NCBI RefSeq assembly: GCF_001420915.1
Contig: NZ_CP013021.1
Location: forward strand, 382,001 to 446,000
Length of the DNA stretch: 64,000 nucleotides
From: Agarivorans gilvus
GTDB taxonomy: Bacteria; Pseudomonadota; Gammaproteobacteria; Enterobacterales; Celerinatantimonadaceae
Direction of reading: 5' to 3'
Positions 26,501-34,650 of this stretch are shown piece by piece; position 1 is the stretch's first letter, and the number at the start of each line of letters is the position of its first letter. The notes beneath the pieces were generated by a model. That model had not been told where the DNA came from. It made no database searches and saw only the letters and a program-made list of their open reading frames with translations. The translations under genes were made by a program, and so were the position numbers.

Positions 26501-26987
26501 TGGCTTTAACAAAACACCAGATAACTATGGCGCATTCCCATGTGACCCTTATTCACATACACCGAAACAAGCTGGCGCTCAGCAACCGGGTATGACTGGA
26601 CAAGTGAAAGAAGAGGTGATTAGCCGATTCACTGAGCTGGGTATTGAGGTGGCAAATGGCGCTATTAATATCAAGCCGAGTTTGCTTAAAGCGAATGAGT
26701 TTTTAAGCCAAGACGCTGTCTTCCACTGGAAAAATCTAGCTGGCGAAGACCGCCAATGCGAACTGAGCGCTGGACAGTTGGCCTTTACTTTATGCCAAGT
26801 GCCGTTTGTTTACACTTGTAGCGACGACTCACAACCCGCCATTGTTTGCCATTTAGCTAACGGTGAAACTCAGCAGGTGAGTGGTTTAAGCTTACCGCAA
26901 AGCTTAAGCCAGCAGTTATTTGCTCGACTAGGTGAGATAGTGAAAGTGGAAGTGAGTTTGAATTCTCAAGCTATCGCCCAGTTTTAG
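23550..26987 (+). CDS. Very large GH94-type glucan/oligosaccharide phosphorylase
   Basis: 1145 residues, cytoplasmic (no signal peptide). Layout fits the GH94 clan: an N-terminal beta-sandwich, then a helical (alpha/alpha)6 barrel. The region RPEWNDANNAIVGNGLS (E638-W-N-D641) corresponds to the DWND catalytic motif of cellobiose phosphorylases, but with Glu in place of the usual Asp. Length exceeds cellobiose and chitobiose phosphorylases (about 800) and fits the longer beta-1,3-oligoglucan phosphorylases (GH149/GH161 type). It would release glucose-1-phosphate from imported oligosaccharides, in line with the GH16 and GH30 enzymes. Controlled by a LacI-type box upstream; monocistronic. Confidence 0.7.
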   Translation: MHFDNFSEQKVVGQFVDLAGERYYKIANVDQMAPFFISVVSASDHWLFISSTGSLSAGRIRPENALFPYKSVDYIHESAENTGSKTLVRVNGALWEPFNRYHDGLYQLERNLYKNTTGDKLLFEELNHSLGVKFQYSWQTSEQYGFVRQAEISNIGEQDCDIEIVDGIQNIQPSGAPLSTMQSASSLVDAYKWNERLEQGPLVLYTMYAKLSDRAEPLESLLASSVFSLDSDDSQILLSSKQLNAFRRGQPLNDEHLIRGERGSYLLAKSFRLPVQQQREWLIVADIDKNHRAVSQLQAELASVESLTDAVKSSVAANQQELANLMSGADAWQLSAEENTSVHHYANVLFNSMRGGVFENGYILDKTDVINTLKQTNREVTERYLEALNSLPEQFSHQALMALAKQSNDAQLLRLCDEYIPLTFGRRHGDPSRPWNHFEIKLKDDAGQRLLSYQGNWRDIFQNWEALALSYPGYISSFLAKFVNASTADGYNPYRITKQGIDWEKPESDDPWSNIGYWGDHQIIYLLKFLEQFDKYQHDQLLNLLISEQFSYANVPYRLSDVDQLLANPKDTVSFDEELDAVIQQRVATMGSDGRLLLDAQGQVYQVNLMEKILVPLLTKLSNLVIDGGIWLNTQRPEWNDANNAIVGNGLSMVTLYYMRRYVSFMQQLLADAPEEFSLSAEVAQWLDSTSTILQQALNAIEQNAVNDQQRYSFMLALQNAANDYRQKVYSQQGFSAKASVQQTALKQLMTVSLSVLDASIANNLRPDGLYNAYNILSLTEDKAEISYLYPMLEGQVAILSAGVLSPEQAVTLTEQLYNSDMYRADQHTFMLYPDRDLNGFMQKNIISAELIAATPALQAMVSEQDQRIVMLDEQGNYRFHAACDNSAGLSKKIEQLKADYSHLTPSDWKALEKTYEQVFNHKAFTGRSGTMFGYEGLGCIYWHMVSKLLLAVQENYLKARELDAASPATQRLAQLYYQVRQGIGFNKTPDNYGAFPCDPYSHTPKQAGAQQPGMTGQVKEEVISRFTELGIEVANGAINIKPSLLKANEFLSQDAVFHWKNLAGEDRQCELSAGQLAFTLCQVPFVYTCSDDSQPAIVCHLANGETQQVSGLSLPQSLSQQLFARLGEIVKVEVSLNSQAIAQF

Positions 26988-27016
26988 CCTTTGGCTAAGC
27001 TAAGTCTTTAACATTT

Positions 27017-27052
27017 AAAACCGAGTTGTGCATTGCTGCTCGGTTTTTTTTT
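27017..27052 (+). terminator. Terminator of the phosphorylase gene
   Basis: Stem AAAACCGAG (27017-27025) / CTCGGTTTT (27039-27047) followed by five more T. Confidence 0.85.
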
Positions 27053-27055
27053 GCT

Positions 27056-27081
27056 TAAAAAAAGGCCCGCATAAAGCGGGC
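27056..27081 (-). terminator. Terminator of nifF
   Basis: Stem GCCCGC-N5-GCGGGC (27065-27081); read on the minus strand it is followed by a T-run (the A-run at 27056-27063). Confidence 0.85.
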
Positions 27082-27124
27082 AAAGGTTTAGTTTTAGAGA
27101 GAATAACTATACTGAGTAAAAAGC

Positions 27125-27664
27125 TTAAACACCAAATTCAGCTTTAATTTGTTCTAACCAACCGGCTAAACGTTCGCTATGCAGCTCGCTTTGGTTGTCG
27201 TTATCTAATACCAGACCGGCAAACTTACCGTTGTCTAGTAGCGCGGCAGAGTCGTCAAACTCATAACCGTCTGCAGGCCATTCACCTACTAGCTCGGCGC
27301 CGGTTTCACATATGGCGTCATATAACTCACCTAAGCCATCAACAAACTCGCTAGAGTAGTTCACTTGGTCACCTAAACCGTAAAGCGCTACTTTAATGCC
27401 AGATAAATCGGCGTCATCGAGTTGTGGAAGAAACTCATCCCAGCTTTCAGCCTGACAATCGGCAGCTAGGCCGGGCAGTTGGCCTTCGCCTAGGGTGGGT
27501 GTACCTAGAATCAACATTTTGTAAGAACTTAAAGTGTCTATATCGACACGGTTAATGTTAAGCGGCTTATCGGCAAGGTCTTCGCCTAATTGCTTGTGGA
27601 TCATCTTAGCAATCTTACGAGTGGTGCCGGTATCCGTCCCAAAAAATATACCTATATCTGCCAT
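27125..27664 (-). CDS. nifF: Nitrogenase-associated flavodoxin NifF
   Basis: 179-residue long-chain flavodoxin. The FMN phosphate loop GTDTGTTRKIAKMI (residues about 7-20), the PTLGEGQLPG loop and YGLGDQVNYSSEFVDG are visible. Flavodoxins of this type donate electrons to the nitrogenase Fe protein. A longer reading frame to 27730 exists, but the ATG at 27664 has AAGGAGC in ideal position. A sigma54 promoter and NifA site upstream show it belongs to the nif regulon rather than being a housekeeping flavodoxin. Confidence 0.92.
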   Translation of the reverse strand: MADIGIFFGTDTGTTRKIAKMIHKQLGEDLADKPLNINRVDIDTLSSYKMLILGTPTLGEGQLPGLAADCQAESWDEFLPQLDDADLSGIKVALYGLGDQVNYSSEFVDGLGELYDAICETGAELVGEWPADGYEFDDSAALLDNGKFAGLVLDNDNQSELHSERLAGWLEQIKAEFGV

Positions 27665-27702
27665 GATACGTGCTCCTTGAATGTCTGGCTTAGTTGCTCT
27701 AC

Positions 27703-27718
27703 TGCAATAAGCAAACCA
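27703..27718 (-). promoter_or_regulatory. Sigma54 promoter of nifF
   Basis: On the minus strand TGGTTTGCTTATTGCA: GG/GC spacing correct, TTGCA intact. Predicted start near 27691. Confidence 0.7.
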
Positions 27719-27779
27719 AATAGAAAACAACTAAAAAACAAAAGCTTAGATAACTTGAAAATAGCCTTGCGCCACACTT

Positions 27780-27795
27780 TGTAGCAAACATGACA
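27780..27795. promoter_or_regulatory. NifA upstream activator site for nifF
   Basis: TGT-N10-ACA (TGTAGCAAACATGACA), about 96 bp upstream of the predicted nifF start. Confidence 0.7.
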
Positions 27796-28136
27796 GCTGA
27801 GAAGACAACAAATGTGGGTTTTGTAACGGAGGCTAGGCTAGCGTCTAATCGCTTTAGTGAAGATGTTGGATGAAGATTGAGCTAGCTAGTTGTTGCGGCT
27901 CTCTTACACTCAAGTTTACGATGAGCTGCCATTAATTTAACAAGGGCAAACTCGAGTAAATCGCTCATGCGTTGTTTCAGTTCTTGGTGGCTTAAATGGA
28001 GAGTAGGCGCTCTTTTGAGTCATCCATTTAGTTGTCCAAAGTGTGCTAAAAGACAAGCTTTTAGCATAACTAACACCTATTTAGATTGATTACCTTATTG
28101 CTTTAATAGTCGTTATTAGCATCCAATGAATTCAGA
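27796..28136. other. Intergenic region between nifF control sites and a LysR gene
   Basis: No gene seen. A hairpin TGCTAAAAG (28044-28052) / CTTTTAGCA (28058-28066) with loop ACAAG may terminate the minus-strand LysR gene, though it lacks a clear T-run. Confidence 0.4.
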
Positions 28137-29039
28137 TTAATGGTCTATAAATGGGTTGGCCCTTAGCCGAGCGACGGCTAGGTCAATGAAAGATCGAATC
28201 TTTGCATGAGCTTGTCGCCCTTCTATATGAACGATACTGACCGGTAGTGGGGGCGGTTGGTAGTTAGCCAATACGCAAGTTAGCGAGCCATTTTTCAATT
28301 CCTCACCAACTTGATAAGACATTAGCCGGGTTATGCCAAGACCTTGCTTGGCGGCTTCAATTGCTGCGCCATTTTGCGAGCACTGCAGACGCGGGTTGAC
28401 TTTTGTGCTTGTCTTGCCCGTTGCTGATTCAAACTGCCATGTGGTTGAAGGCTCTACGGTAGAGGCTTGAATGATTTCATAATTGACTAGCTCGTTAGGG
28501 TGTTTGGGGCTTCCATGTTTTGCTAAATATCGCGGCGAAGCACAGAGTACCCGATGAACGCTACCAACAGGAATAGCATAGATGCTTGAATCTTTAAGCT
28601 GGCCAATCCGAATCGCGATGTCTAAACCTTCATCGAGTAAGTTACTGATTCTGTCATAGAAAACTGCGCGTACCGATACTGAAGGATGTTGTTGTAAATA
28701 CTCGGTAATCACAGAGGTGACATGCAGCTGTCCAAACAACACAGGGGCTGTAATGGTTAACAGGCCTTTAGGTTCGGTGTAGCTTCCCGATACTGCGGCT
28801 ACGCTCTGGTCGACATCGTCTAAGATCCGTTTGGCATCTTGATAAAACCGAATACCTGAATCGGTTAAGCGAACATGGCGTGTGGTTCTATTGAAAAGAC
28901 GAACGCCCAAGGTTTTTTCAAATTGGGCGATAGAGCGGGTAACAGCAGGCGCAGAAATACCTAGCTTACGGCTAGCCGCTACAAAGCTATTAGCTTGTGT
29001 TACCTCAACAAAAACGCGCATTGCCTCTAGCTTATCCAT
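28137..29039 (-). CDS. LysR family transcriptional regulator
   Basis: 300 residues: HTH (MDKLEAMRVFVEVTQANSFVAASRKLGISAPAVTRSIAQFEKTLG) and substrate-binding domain of the CrgA/DmlR-like subgroup (RTTRHVRLTDSGIRFYQDAKRIL). Divergent from the AhpD-like gene, a common arrangement for LysR regulators and their targets; so it probably controls that gene. It sits as an unrelated insertion between nifF and rnf. Confidence 0.88.
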   Translation of the reverse strand: MDKLEAMRVFVEVTQANSFVAASRKLGISAPAVTRSIAQFEKTLGVRLFNRTTRHVRLTDSGIRFYQDAKRILDDVDQSVAAVSGSYTEPKGLLTITAPVLFGQLHVTSVITEYLQQHPSVSVRAVFYDRISNLLDEGLDIAIRIGQLKDSSIYAIPVGSVHRVLCASPRYLAKHGSPKHPNELVNYEIIQASTVEPSTTWQFESATGKTSTKVNPRLQCSQNGAAIEAAKQGLGITRLMSYQVGEELKNGSLTCVLANYQPPPLPVSIVHIEGRQAHAKIRSFIDLAVARLRANPFIDH

Positions 29040-29168
29040 AACTGATGACCAATCTCAGTGCTTGATTATTTCAAATATCGTAACAGACAATTAAAAGGTG
29101 CCCTAATTATGTTTCTTTAGGTTAATTGTATGCTGGGTTCTCTTATCAGGAAAACACAGGAGTTACCC

Positions 29169-29717
29169 ATGTCTCGTATATCTACACCCGAATCTATCGC
29201 GGCTGCGCCAGCGGCTTCCAAGGGATCGCTTGAAGCCGTTAACAATCTTTTAGGAACAGTTCCCAACTTGTTTCGAATTGTGGCAAACAGCCCTAAAACC
29301 TTAGAAGGTTATTTAGCGTTGAATGGCGCGCTTGGCCAAGGAGCGCTGAACGCTCAAACCCGCGAACGGATTGCACTAGCTGTCGCGGAGGTGAATGGCT
29401 GCAATTACTGTCTGGCTGCGCATCAATATCTTGGTAGCAACTTGGCAAAATTGGATGAGGCCGAAATTGAAGCGAACCGTCGTGGGACTTCCACAGACGA
29501 AAAAGCCGCTGCGGCAGTTGGTTTTGCCGTTAAGATTGTTAAATATCGTGGCAAGCTGTCTGACAGTGATTTTGAAGCGGTTCGTTCAGCGGGCTACAGC
29601 GATGAAGAAATTGTCGAAATTGTTGGCCATGTGGCATTAAATACATTAACTAACTACATCAACGAAGTTCTCGGTACCGAAATCGATTTTCCGGCGGTAG
29701 AAACCTTGGCTGTATAG
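29169..29717 (+). CDS. AhpD-like carboxymuconolactone decarboxylase-family protein
   Basis: 182 residues of the CMD/AhpD fold (peroxidase-related). The active-site pattern is EVNGCNYCLAAH: C78, C81 and H85 with the preceding glutamate, as in alkylhydroperoxidase AhpD. Such proteins reduce peroxides or act in redox/acyl chemistry. A longer frame from 29130 exists, but AGGAG directly before the ATG at 29169 decides the start. Target candidate of the divergent LysR regulator. Confidence 0.82.
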   Translation: MSRISTPESIAAAPAASKGSLEAVNNLLGTVPNLFRIVANSPKTLEGYLALNGALGQGALNAQTRERIALAVAEVNGCNYCLAAHQYLGSNLAKLDEAEIEANRRGTSTDEKAAAAVGFAVKIVKYRGKLSDSDFEAVRSAGYSDEEIVEIVGHVALNTLTNYINEVLGTEIDFPAVETLAV

Positions 29718-29731
29718 TATTTTAGCTCGTT

Positions 29732-29760
29732 TAAGGGGTGGGATTTACCACCCCTTACTT
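29732..29760 (+). terminator. Terminator hairpin of the AhpD-like gene
   Basis: Perfect 10 bp stem TAAGGGGTGG (29732-29741) / CCACCCCTTA (29748-29757), 15 bases after the stop; T-run short. Confidence 0.7.
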
Positions 29761-30038
29761 GCAGTTAATTTAAGATCTTGAACTATGGCTTCACCAAACA
29801 AAATAACACGGCTTCAGATTACCCTGTAAATGCGTAGTGTCTTAAATCCGCTGTTTAGCAGCGATAGTTAACACTTGGTATTGTTCGTATCATTGCCAAC
29901 GTTGGTGTATGAGGGTAAGCATTTTGCCTAAGGGGCTGATTTATAAAGCCAAACGGCGCTTTAGACCCCTCATAGGTTTAACTCTACAAGGGCATTAATC
30001 TCACCGTTGTTGCGGCGCTTGCGCAGTCGTTTTGCCCA
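29761..30038. other. Intergenic stretch downstream of rnfH
   Basis: Between the AhpD-like terminator and the rnfH stop I see no gene or clear signal. Confidence 0.4.
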
Positions 30039-30305
30039 TTACTCGTCGTCATCGTCGTCATCATCTATGGGCGGCTTCCAAGTGATAGGGCGGTATATTT
30101 CCACTCTATCTCCGGCGACTAATTGGGTTTCTAGGGTGACAAACTTGCCAAACACACCCACCTTTTGTTTATCTAGCTCGATTTCGGGACAAAGATCTAA
30201 GATCCCCGACTGGTGTAGCGCATTTATCACGCTGCTTTCTTCTACCACATCAACATTAATGCAGAGCTGTTGCTCTGGTGTGGCGTAAGCGATACTGACT
30301 AACAT
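30039..30305 (-). CDS. rnfH: RnfH family protein
   Basis: 88 residues of the RnfH (ubiquitin-like beta-grasp) family: MLVSIAYATPEQQLCINVDVVEESSVINALHQSGI, then VGVFGKFVTLETQLVAGDRVEIYRPI, the core signature. The role of RnfH is unsettled; it often travels with Rnf genes. It ends in an acidic tail of seven aspartates and a glutamate encoded by a GAT/GAC run. The start at 30305 has AGGAG upstream; a longer frame overlapping rnfE is not needed. Last gene of the rnf operon. Confidence 0.88.
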   Translation of the reverse strand: MLVSIAYATPEQQLCINVDVVEESSVINALHQSGILDLCPEIELDKQKVGVFGKFVTLETQLVAGDRVEIYRPITWKPPIDDDDDDDE

Positions 30306-30316
30306 AAAGCCTTCTC

Positions 30317-31006
30317 CTAGTTGGTTGATGGGGCGCAGCAACTGGCGCTTTCATCAGCTTTTGCCGCTTTAGCACTCAGTTTGTTTTGCAGCTGACGGTG
30401 CAAGCTAAGCAGTATGCCTAGCACGATGAAGCCACCGGGTGGCAAAATCACCAGCAGTAAGCCGCGGTAATCAGGGATGACGGTAAATTCTATGGCTTTG
30501 AAGGCCGAACCTAACAGAATATGGGCGTCGGCGAATAAGGTGCCTGAGCCAATAATTTCGCGAATGCCACCCAAAAATACCAGTACCCAGGTAAAACCGA
30601 CGCCCATGGCTAAGCCATCTACCACTGCCGGTAAAGGCGCTTGGCGGCTAGCAAAAGATTCTACCCGACCCAAGATGGCACAGTTGGTAACAATCAATGG
30701 AATAAATAAACCCAATACCTTGTGCAGCGGGTGAACCCAGGCGTTAAGCACCATGTCGGTGATGGTAACCAAGGTGGCAATCATCAAAATATTGATGGGA
30801 ATACGCACCGCGCGGCTAACATAGTTTTTGGTTAAGGCGGTAATAAGATTAGACAAGACCATTACCGCTAAGGTGGCTAGGCCCAAGCCTAGGCCGTTAG
30901 TGGCGCTAGAGGTAACCGCGAGTAGCGGACACAGTGCTAAACACTGGCCTAGTACCACGTTATTGTTCCACAGGCCGTCAGCAATAATCGTTTTATACTG
31001 GCTCAT
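30317..31006 (-). CDS. rnfE: Rnf electron transport complex subunit RnfE
   Basis: 229 residues, six transmembrane helices. NVVLGQCLALCPLLAVTSSATNGLGLG and VTNCAILGRVESFA carry the conserved membrane cysteines that, with RnfA, hold a [2Fe-2S] cluster. Inner-membrane subunit of the ion-coupled ferredoxin:NAD oxidoreductase. Placed between rnfG and rnfH. Confidence 0.95.
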   Translation of the reverse strand: MSQYKTIIADGLWNNNVVLGQCLALCPLLAVTSSATNGLGLGLATLAVMVLSNLITALTKNYVSRAVRIPINILMIATLVTITDMVLNAWVHPLHKVLGLFIPLIVTNCAILGRVESFASRQAPLPAVVDGLAMGVGFTWVLVFLGGIREIIGSGTLFADAHILLGSAFKAIEFTVIPDYRGLLLVILPPGGFIVLGILLSLHRQLQNKLSAKAAKADESASCCAPSTN

Positions 31007-31007
31007 A

Positions 31008-31622
31008 TTAACTTCCTTGTTGCTGAGTATTTAGGTCGAGCAGGGCTTGGTGTACCGCATTGACCACGGCGCGTGGGGTAATGGTGGCACCGGTGAATTG
31101 GTCAAATTGGCCACCGTCTTTTTTCACTGCCCATTGTTTAGTGGTGGTATTGTTTAAGTCTTTGCCATTAAAGCTCAATACCCAGGGATTTTTCTCTACT
31201 TCAATTTTGTCACCCAAGCCCGGTGTTTCGCTGTGGCTTAATACCCGAACTCCGGTAATGCTTAGGCGCGCATCGACTCCTACCACCAATTTAATTTCAC
31301 CGGAATAGCCGTTGGCGCTAACTTGTACCACATAACCACTGGCTACGCCGTTTTCATCTAAAGCGTTATAAACCGTGTAATGACGGCCATCTACATCGAA
31401 GTCATGCTCGGTATCGAGTAGGGCATTGGCGTAGTTTTCAGCTGGCATCACTAAGTCTATCGCCGCGAGTTTGTCTTCTTTTACTCGTTCGGCAATAGCC
31501 GGCTCGGTAATGGTATTTAAACCCAGTAATAACGCGGCGGAGATCCCTACTGCAATGGCCAGCGAAACCGATTGATACACATTGCTGTTAATGTGTTTTT
31601 CTACCCAAGTGCTACTACTCAT
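31008..31622 (-). CDS. rnfG: Rnf complex subunit RnfG (covalent FMN)
   Basis: 204 residues with one N-terminal transmembrane helix and a periplasmic FMN-binding domain. The flavinylation motif is FTGATITPRAV (Thr of S/TGAT) near residue 175. It passes electrons through the membrane arm. It overlaps the rnfD stop region by one base, consistent with coupled translation. Confidence 0.94.
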   Translation of the reverse strand: MSSSTWVEKHINSNVYQSVSLAIAVGISAALLLGLNTITEPAIAERVKEDKLAAIDLVMPAENYANALLDTEHDFDVDGRHYTVYNALDENGVASGYVVQVSANGYSGEIKLVVGVDARLSITGVRVLSHSETPGLGDKIEVEKNPWVLSFNGKDLNNTTTKQWAVKKDGGQFDQFTGATITPRAVVNAVHQALLDLNTQQQGS

Positions 31623-32629
31623 TATTGGGCTCCTTTATTGCGCTTAAATACAGATTGGCTACCAAATACTTTGGGTTTGAGGTAGTGGTCGATCACTGGT
31701 GTACTGGCATTCATGATCAATACTGCGAAGGCAACCCCTTCTGGGTAACTGCCAAAGCTCCTGATCAACCAGATCAATAAGCCGCAGCCTGCACCAAACA
31801 ATATTTGGCCGCGTGGGCTGGTAGGTGAGGTCACCATGTCGGTAGCAATAAAAAAGGCTCCCAGCATGGCGCCGCCCGATAAAATATGGGCTAAGCCTGA
31901 GGCATACACCTCGGGGTTAATCATATGGGCAATGCTGGCGGGTACTAATAAACCCATAAGTAAAGCCATCGGAATGTGAGGGCGGATAATGCCACGCCAG
32001 ATCATAAATAAACCACCTAGGGCAATCAGCAAGGCGCTGGTTTCGCCCATACTACCGGCATGCTGGCCAAGTAATAACTCTTTCCATTGGTCAATTTGTT
32101 GTAGGTCGGCCAGTGGGGTGGCGGCGCTAACCCCATCAATGCCCATCCACGCTTGGCTAAATACCAAGCCGCTGGCGCTAAGCTCAGGCAGTGAAATGGC
32201 CTGCCAGTTGGTGAGTTCCACTGGAAAACAAATCAGCAGCATCACCCGTCCTAACATGGCAGGGTTGAAGGGGTTATGGCCCAGGCCGCCATAAACATGT
32301 TTACCAAGGCAGATGGCAAAGCTACAGCCAAAGGCCGCCACCCACCAAGGCGTGCTAGCAGGTAGGCTCATGGCCAATAACAAAGCAGTAAGTAATGCGG
32401 AGCCATCCACAGCTTGGCGCCAATTCTTTTGTTGCAGCTGTAGGCAGACAAGTTCCGTTACCAGTGCGCTAAGGCAACAACTAATCAGAACAGTGAGGGC
32501 AGGCACACCAAATAACCATACACCGTATAAGGCTGCTGGGCTAAGTGCCAACACGACCAAATACATGATGTTAGTCGTTGACGTACCGGAGTGGGTATGC
32601 GGCGCCGCAACGGGGTTAAATTTGCTCAT
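31622..32629 (-). CDS. rnfD: Rnf complex subunit RnfD
   Basis: 335 residues, about ten transmembrane helices, NqrB-like. Conserved GLGHNPFNPAMLGRVMLL and the FMN attachment region FFIATDMVTSPTSPRGQ are visible. It is the main membrane subunit thought to contribute to ion pumping. Overlaps rnfC by four bases. Confidence 0.95.
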   Translation of the reverse strand: MSKFNPVAAPHTHSGTSTTNIMYLVVLALSPAALYGVWLFGVPALTVLISCCLSALVTELVCLQLQQKNWRQAVDGSALLTALLLAMSLPASTPWWVAAFGCSFAICLGKHVYGGLGHNPFNPAMLGRVMLLICFPVELTNWQAISLPELSASGLVFSQAWMGIDGVSAATPLADLQQIDQWKELLLGQHAGSMGETSALLIALGGLFMIWRGIIRPHIPMALLMGLLVPASIAHMINPEVYASGLAHILSGGAMLGAFFIATDMVTSPTSPRGQILFGAGCGLLIWLIRSFGSYPEGVAFAVLIMNASTPVIDHYLKPKVFGSQSVFKRNKGAQ

Positions 32630-34107
32630 TCACTGTCTCCTTGTGATTTACGTGCGCGAGCCGGACGTTTACGTTTTGCCGCTTTGGCTTGCTTAGCGGC
32701 TTCTTTCGCTGCCGCTTCTTTAGCTAAGCGTTGTTGTCTTGCTTCGGTGAGCTGACGTGCCAGGTTAGATTTTTGCACCATGCTGCGCTGCGCGTTGATA
32801 TTCGACTTGGCATGCTGGAAGTACTGCACCAGTGGAATACTGGAAGGACAAATGTAACTACATGCTCCACACAATAAGCATGAATCTAGACCAAACTCAC
32901 GCGCGCCGTCCCAATCGTCGTGGTTGCTGTAGGCCGCCATTTGAAAGGGCATTAAGCCCATTGGGCACACTTTTACGCAGTTGCCACAGCGAATACAGTC
33001 TTGGCTTTCCCGTTGATTAATTTTGTCTTCACTTAAGGCCAATAAACCGCCAATACTCTTGTCGATGGGCACAAAGGGGGAAGGTAAGACTTGTCCCATC
33101 ATTGGGCCACCAGCAATTAAGCGTTTGGCTTCAACTTTTAAGCCGCCACACTCGGCGATAACTTGTGAGACTAAGCTGCCAATCGGTACGGTAATGTTGG
33201 TGGGAGATTCAACCGCGTCGCCGGAAACGGTGATAACTCGTTCCACCAAAGGACGCTTAAAGCGCACGGCTTGGTAAATTGCTTTAGCGGTGGCCACGTT
33301 GTGCACCAAAATACCTTGCGCGGTGCTGAGTTGGCCCGGTGGAATGGCTACGCCCATTACCGCTTTAATCAAGTGGCGTTCTGAGCCCATGGGGTAAAGG
33401 CTGGGTACCACATGAATACTTAGGGCGTTAAACTCTTCGCTGGCAGCTTTCATGGCCGCTATCGCTTCGGGCTTATTATCTTCAATGGCAATCATTGCTT
33501 TGGTCGCGCCCACCGCACGTAGCATGATGTTGATACCAGCGATGATTTCTGCGGCCTGCTCACGCATTAAGCGGTCATCACAGGTTAAATAGGGCTCACA
33601 TTCGCCGCCATTAATTAATAGGGTATGTACGTGGGCTTTACGTGCTAAACGCAGTTTGATGCCACTAGGAAAACCCGCGCCACCTAAACCTACCACCCCG
33701 GCGTCTAAGGTCCGTTGCACAATCTCTTCGTGGCTGAGTTTAAGGTAATCGCAGGGTGGAAAATCTTCGCCCCAGTTGCTATCGCCATTATTGCTTATCA
33801 CCAAGGTTTGGCTTTTAATGCCTGAAGGGTGACTGCTTAAGAAAGGTTTAATTTCTACTACAGTACCGTTCACCGGAGAGTGCAGTGGTACGGTCATCTC
33901 GTTACTACCACGCGCAATAAGTTGACCTTTAAAGACTTGATCACCTTCTTTCACTAAGCAATGCAGCATAGAGCCGTTGCGTTGTTGCATACCCAAATAA
34001 ACCCGGTCGGGCTCAAAGCTGCGGCTAATGCTTTGTTGTTGAGTGAGTTCTTTATAACCCTTAGGATGAACACCGCCGCTGAAGGGTTTGGATTTTAAAC
34101 TAAACAT
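32626..34107 (-). CDS. rnfC: Rnf complex subunit RnfC
   Basis: 493 residues. An N-terminal barrel-sandwich segment, a flavin/NAD-binding core (GVVGLGGAGFPSGIKL and NGGECEPYLTCDDRLMRE) and two [4Fe-4S] motifs, CIRCGNCVKVCP and CLLCGACSYICP, then a short alanine/lysine-rich coiled tail (AKEAAAKEAAKQAKAAKRKR). The tail is far shorter than in E. coli RsxC, fitting the nif-type Rnf1 form. Peripheral NADH-side subunit on the cytoplasmic face. Confidence 0.95.
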   Translation of the reverse strand: MFSLKSKPFSGGVHPKGYKELTQQQSISRSFEPDRVYLGMQQRNGSMLHCLVKEGDQVFKGQLIARGSNEMTVPLHSPVNGTVVEIKPFLSSHPSGIKSQTLVISNNGDSNWGEDFPPCDYLKLSHEEIVQRTLDAGVVGLGGAGFPSGIKLRLARKAHVHTLLINGGECEPYLTCDDRLMREQAAEIIAGINIMLRAVGATKAMIAIEDNKPEAIAAMKAASEEFNALSIHVVPSLYPMGSERHLIKAVMGVAIPPGQLSTAQGILVHNVATAKAIYQAVRFKRPLVERVITVSGDAVESPTNITVPIGSLVSQVIAECGGLKVEAKRLIAGGPMMGQVLPSPFVPIDKSIGGLLALSEDKINQRESQDCIRCGNCVKVCPMGLMPFQMAAYSNHDDWDGAREFGLDSCLLCGACSYICPSSIPLVQYFQHAKSNINAQRSMVQKSNLARQLTEARQQRLAKEAAAKEAAKQAKAAKRKRPARARKSQGDSE

Positions 34108-34116
34108 GTCGGTTCC

Positions 34117-34640
34117 TTAAGCGATCTTGGGTTTTGGCCACTGCCAAGTATTCAGTTGCTCGGCTTGCTCTTGCATGCTTAAGCAGCCCTGAGAACAGGC
34201 CTTTTCACATAAGCGGCAACCGGTACAAACTTGACTAATTACGGTATGCATTTGTTTACTGGCGCCCACAATCGCGTCGAAGGGGCAGGCTTTAAAGCAG
34301 CGAGTACAACCAGAGCAATTGGCTTCATCGATGTAGGCCACCACGGGGATCGAGCTGGAATTTGAGTCCAGTTCTACCCCCAAGAAACTGGCGATACTAG
34401 ACGCTAAGGCATTGCCACCGGGGGACAACAGCTTGGCGCTAAACGACCAGCTACCATTGCTTCGGCGGCTTGGCGGCAACCCGCTTCACCACATTGACCA
34501 CATTGACCACCTGGTAGCATGGCTTCCAGTTCATCTACTCTTGGGTCGCCTTCTACTTTTAAGGCCTTAGAGGCCCAGCCCAGTAGGGCACCAATGCCTG
34601 CGCCAAGGAGAAAAAGGATTAAGATAGAAACAAAGATCAT
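34117..34640 (-). pseudogene. rnfB: RnfB, frameshifted (one base missing)
   Basis: Two overlapping frames together make a full RnfB. The first (34640 to 34404) has the membrane anchor and MLPGGQCGQCGEAGCRQAAEAMV; the second supplies SPGGNALASSIASFLGVEL and two [4Fe-4S] motifs, CSGCTRCFKACP and CTGCRLCEKACS. The break is in a short C-run (plus-strand G-run 34420-34424, followed upstream by CC): one more base would restore the family sequence CCPPGGNALA. RnfB is the ferredoxin-facing subunit and essential for Rnf. Because all neighbours are intact, a sequencing error or very recent mutation is more likely than an old pseudogene; programmed slippage is a remote option. Confidence 0.85.
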
Positions 34641-34650
34641 CGTTATTCTC

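Noticed and set aside
34404..34479. Programmed frameshift in rnfB
   Set aside because: The C-run is short, there is no obvious downstream pseudoknot or upstream stimulator, and a second similar lesion elsewhere makes error or mutation more likely.
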